From contig JBMTQX010000001.1 in assembly GCA_049446715.1 (NCBI GenBank), forward strand, positions 62,001-126,000: DNA of 64,000 bases, read 5' to 3'. How positions within the stretch are numbered: position 1 is the stretch's first letter; every line of letters starts with the position of its first letter. A model generated the notes under the pieces. That model was not told the origin of the DNA, ran no database searches, and was given only the letters and a program-made list of their open reading frames with translations. The DNA comes from Eutrophocola sp049446715 (GTDB lineage Bacteria > Pseudomonadota > Gammaproteobacteria > Pseudomonadales > Pseudohongiellaceae). Shown piece by piece: positions 61,473 through 64,000 of this stretch. The position numbers were made by a program, and so were the translations under genes.

Positions 61473-62333
61473 TCAGCGCACCAGCAGCGGTTTGATTTCC
61501 CGCACCTTGGCCTGAATCCTGGCTGTGTTTTCAGGACCCATGCGAATAAACAGCTTTTCCAGGTCGCTACGAGCTTCCAGCCCGGGATCGGCAAAGCGAT
61601 AGTGCACGGACGGCCGAGTCAGCAGGACTTCGCCCACGGGCAGTTGCACAGCCAGCACGCTGTCGATGGCCTGGGCCAGGACATTGCTGAACTGCCGGTC
61701 ACGGTAACCCAGCTCCGCATAGGCGGTGTCAAACAGGGGCGACATGTCTCGGTACAACGCTGCCAGCTGGCGGGCATCCATGGCGGCAAACGTATTGGCC
61801 AGCAGGTTGAAACGCGTATAGGTAGCCGGATCCAGGCGATAGAATTCCTCATTAACCTCGTTGACCACAACATTCCCCTGGCCACGAATCACCGGCAGGT
61901 CACGATCCGGCACTTCACCGCGACTCATGCCATCCACCAGCACCACAAATTTGCGAAGGATCTGCATTGAGGTCAGCTGGCGTTGAACGGCATTACTATT
62001 TTGCAGTGTGCCAACCTGCTCCAGTACATAGGGATCGGATTCGTTCAGACCGGGCAGAGGGTCAGGTTCCGGCAGGGTCGGTGCGGTTTCTGTGACACCA
62101 GGCACCTCGGGTTCAGCTGTGACGATTTCGGGTTCCGGTATTTCAGTGACAGGCATTGTCAGGGTTACAGGCTCAGGCTGGGTGACCGCTACCGGTGGTG
62201 GTGGCAGTTCGGTGACAACCAGGGTATCCGGCGGGGTGACCTGTGCTTCTTCGCCACCCAGGAACAGTATCAGGAGGAAAAATAGGACAAGGCCGCCAAA
62301 AGCGCCGCCAATCAGAATGGTTTTGTTGCTCAT
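61473..62333 (-). CDS. DUF3014 family membrane-anchored protein
   Basis: 286 residues. One N-terminal membrane helix (ILIGGAFGGLVLFFLLILFLGG, 6-27), a long Pro/Glu/Val/Thr-rich linker (about 30-95), then a helical domain that matches DUF3014: PYVLEQVGTLQ, LTSMQILRKFVVLVDGMSRGEVPDRDLPV and LDPATYTRFNLLANTFAAMD. The domain should lie in the periplasm. The function of the family is not known. It converges on glpQ with a 9-bp gap and no obvious terminator. It is followed upstream, on the same strand, by the symporter gene, 147 bp away. Confidence 0.8.
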   Translation of the reverse strand: MSNKTILIGGAFGGLVLFFLLILFLGGEEAQVTPPDTLVVTELPPPPVAVTQPEPVTLTMPVTEIPEPEIVTAEPEVPGVTETAPTLPEPDPLPGLNESDPYVLEQVGTLQNSNAVQRQLTSMQILRKFVVLVDGMSRGEVPDRDLPVIRGQGNVVVNEVNEEFYRLDPATYTRFNLLANTFAAMDARQLAALYRDMSPLFDTAYAELGYRDRQFSNVLAQAIDSVLAVQLPVGEVLLTRPSVHYRFADPGLEARSDLEKLFIRMGPENTARIQAKVREIKPLLVR

Positions 62334-62480
62334 AGATTTATTAACCGCAGGTTGCCAGGTCGTGAATGAAAATGGAATAAAACAGCCGGTTCACTAACCG
62401 CTGAATAGCCGGTAAGGCCTGTTACAAGCCTTCTGGTGCATTAGGCAATAACGCCATCAAATGGTTCCGAAAACCCATGT

Positions 62481-63899
62481 TCAGGCCGGCGTAGGGTTGG
62501 CATGTTCATCGGGGGTGGGCTGATCGAACCACATCAGTGTTGTGAACGTGGATAGAGCACATACCAACGACATCAGGTAAGCGTAATCGTAGACCACGAC
62601 ATAAGCCAGCACGCCGTAGCTGATTATACCGGCCAGCATCGAGGCAGTGGCTGTGCGCGGGCCGCCACGATGCTGGCTCAGTCCCATCAGGCAGCAGGTA
62701 AATACGCCGGCAGACCCGAACGCCGAGGACTCCTCCACGAGGCTGTAAACACTTTCGGCGCTGCGAGCCAGCAACCAGGCAATCATGCCGAAAAAGACAA
62801 CCGCAATACGGGCATAAAGCACTTTTTGTTTTTCACCGGTCACACCGATCATCGGTAACAGGATGTTGTGAGAGACCTGGGCGCCGGCATTGAGCAGGGC
62901 GCTGTCCACCGTGGAAAGGATGGCAGAGAGCAGTGCGCCGATAAACACCACATACAACGTGGTTGGCAGCAAGGCTTCAGCCAGTTCTGGCAGCAGTTGT
63001 TCCCCGTCTTCCAGTCCCGGCACGAGTGCTGGGCCTATTAGGCCAATCGCTGCCGGCATCAGACCAACAACAATATATATGGAACCACCAACCAGTGCGC
63101 CGCGCCGGGCTACCTGCTCGGAGCGTGATGCCAGCATACGCGTTATCAGTTCCGCGGAAAAAAGTGAGCCAATGAACGGAATCGACCAGCTGTTGATAAC
63201 GCCAAGCCAGTTTTCACCCGAGGCACGAAAACTGAGTCGCTCCGGTGTCAGGACGCTGCCCAGTGTTGCTGCGTCCGGCAGGTTGAGCAGCACTATGACA
63301 AAGATCACCATCAGGCCAATCACCAGTACACTGCCCTGGATGATGTCAGATACGGCATCGGCCAGCAGGCCACCCAGGGCGGTATAGGTCATGACAATGG
63401 TAGCGGCAAAGCCAATGGCAAGTTCCAGTGGCATGGTTGAAATGGAGGACAGCACATGGCCAAAAGCCAGGATCTGGGCAGCTGCCCAGAATACCGAGGT
63501 TGGAACCATGAGCAGCACGCCCAGTTTTTCAACCTGGGAACCATAACGCTGGCGATAGAAATCCGCGAGCGTGGTCAGGCCGCGGCACCAGAGTTTGCGC
63601 GCAAAGAAATAGCCCAGGATGAAAATACACAAGGCATAACCGAAGGGGTCGGCCCGGCTGCCCGACAGGCCTTCGTGGTAAATGATGCCGGCAGCGCCGA
63701 TACAGGCTTCGGCGCCAAACCAGGTGGCAAATATGGACATGGCCACCATGGGCAGCCCTAGCCGGCGTCCGGCCAGCAGGTAATCCTGCTCGCTGGTCAT
63801 GCGGTTCATGACCACCACGCAGACCAGCAGCTGCAGCAGGATGTAGCCGACTATACAAACGAAGACCCAGTTGATGGCAGGCTCCTCACACGCTCTCAA
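62481..63899 (-). CDS. Sodium:solute symporter family transporter
   Basis: About 472 residues with 13 membrane helices of the SSS/LeuT fold. Family marks: ATWFGAEACIGAAG in helix 2, YTALGGLLADAVSDIIQG in helix 5 and LLSAILSTVDSALLNAG in helix 8, which forms the Na2 sodium site. The substrate is not evident; proline, pantothenate and other organic solutes are possible. The start is unclear. The frame opens with a TTG at 63899, and the first in-frame ATG would remove helix 1. A GAGGAG motif lies six bases before an in-frame ATC (about codon 9, just before NWVFV), so a rare start there cannot be ruled out. Confidence 0.82.
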   Translation of the reverse strand: MRACEEPAINWVFVCIVGYILLQLLVCVVVMNRMTSEQDYLLAGRRLGLPMVAMSIFATWFGAEACIGAAGIIYHEGLSGSRADPFGYALCIFILGYFFARKLWCRGLTTLADFYRQRYGSQVEKLGVLLMVPTSVFWAAAQILAFGHVLSSISTMPLELAIGFAATIVMTYTALGGLLADAVSDIIQGSVLVIGLMVIFVIVLLNLPDAATLGSVLTPERLSFRASGENWLGVINSWSIPFIGSLFSAELITRMLASRSEQVARRGALVGGSIYIVVGLMPAAIGLIGPALVPGLEDGEQLLPELAEALLPTTLYVVFIGALLSAILSTVDSALLNAGAQVSHNILLPMIGVTGEKQKVLYARIAVVFFGMIAWLLARSAESVYSLVEESSAFGSAGVFTCCLMGLSQHRGGPRTATASMLAGIISYGVLAYVVVYDYAYLMSLVCALSTFTTLMWFDQPTPDEHANPTPA

Positions 63900-64000
63900 A
63901 GAGCGGCTAGCATAGCCATACCGGGGGTTGGAGGTCTATGGGAGAGGCGCGATCATGCGCTGAAAATATTGCCGGTTGTGAAATGGTGACCGCTGCCAGG

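Overview
The window comes from a gammaproteobacterium, most likely an aquatic heterotroph. The evidence is the gene order birA-coaX-SPOR gene-tRNA(Tyr,Gly,Thr)-tuf-tRNA(Trp)-secE-nusG-rplKAJL-rpoBC-rpsLG-fusA-S10-spc-alpha, which matches Pseudomonas-like gammaproteobacteria, together with strong sigma70-type promoters, sigma54/NtrC sites and PilW/X/V/E minor pilins. The large secreted DUF5916, DUF6152 and streptogramin-lyase-like haem proteins are common in marine groups such as Pseudohongiella or Woeseia relatives. The genus cannot be fixed from sequence reading alone.

Layout. 1-4129: end of a minor-pilin operon (pilW end, pilX, a giant pilV, pilE), with a convergent fimT/gspH gene at 4300-4863. 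5056-9067: a large secreted DUF5916 protein, then a convergent PP2C phosphatase / Ser-Thr kinase pair. 9474-10484: a eukaryotic-type (class II) glutamine synthetase. 10840-15726: a haem-containing beta-propeller protein, a convergent O-antigen-ligase-like membrane protein with a TPR-like tail, and two small secreted proteins, one of them DUF6152. 15890-19561: a nitrogen block, glnK-amt on the minus strand and a second amt on the plus strand, divided by a 740-bp regulatory region with an NtrC enhancer pair and two sigma54 promoters. 19651-22727: birA, coaX, a SPOR-like gene and three tRNAs.

22911-55129 is the translation/transcription core: tuf, tRNA-Trp, secE, nusG, the L11/L10 operons, rpoBC, the str operon and the complete S10, spc and alpha operons. 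rpmJ (37 codons, zinc-ribbon form) is present. There is no tuf after fusA. In its place is a noncoding stretch with a dispersed inverted-repeat element, a consensus-like promoter, an attenuator-like hairpin and a boxA motif before rpsJ (S10/NusE).

55233-63899 is metabolic and membrane genes: a class V aminotransferase, a convergent PyrD-PyrK fusion (NAD-type dihydroorotate dehydrogenase on one chain), a PadR regulator with its membrane partner, a glycerophosphodiesterase, a DUF3014 protein and a sodium:solute symporter.

Most of the window is ordinary housekeeping DNA. The parts most worth follow-up are the nitrogen control region, the oversized PilV, the boxA in the S10 leader, the dispersed repeats inside ribosomal operons and the PyrD-PyrK fusion. 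I found no phage, IS element, CRISPR array or defence island.
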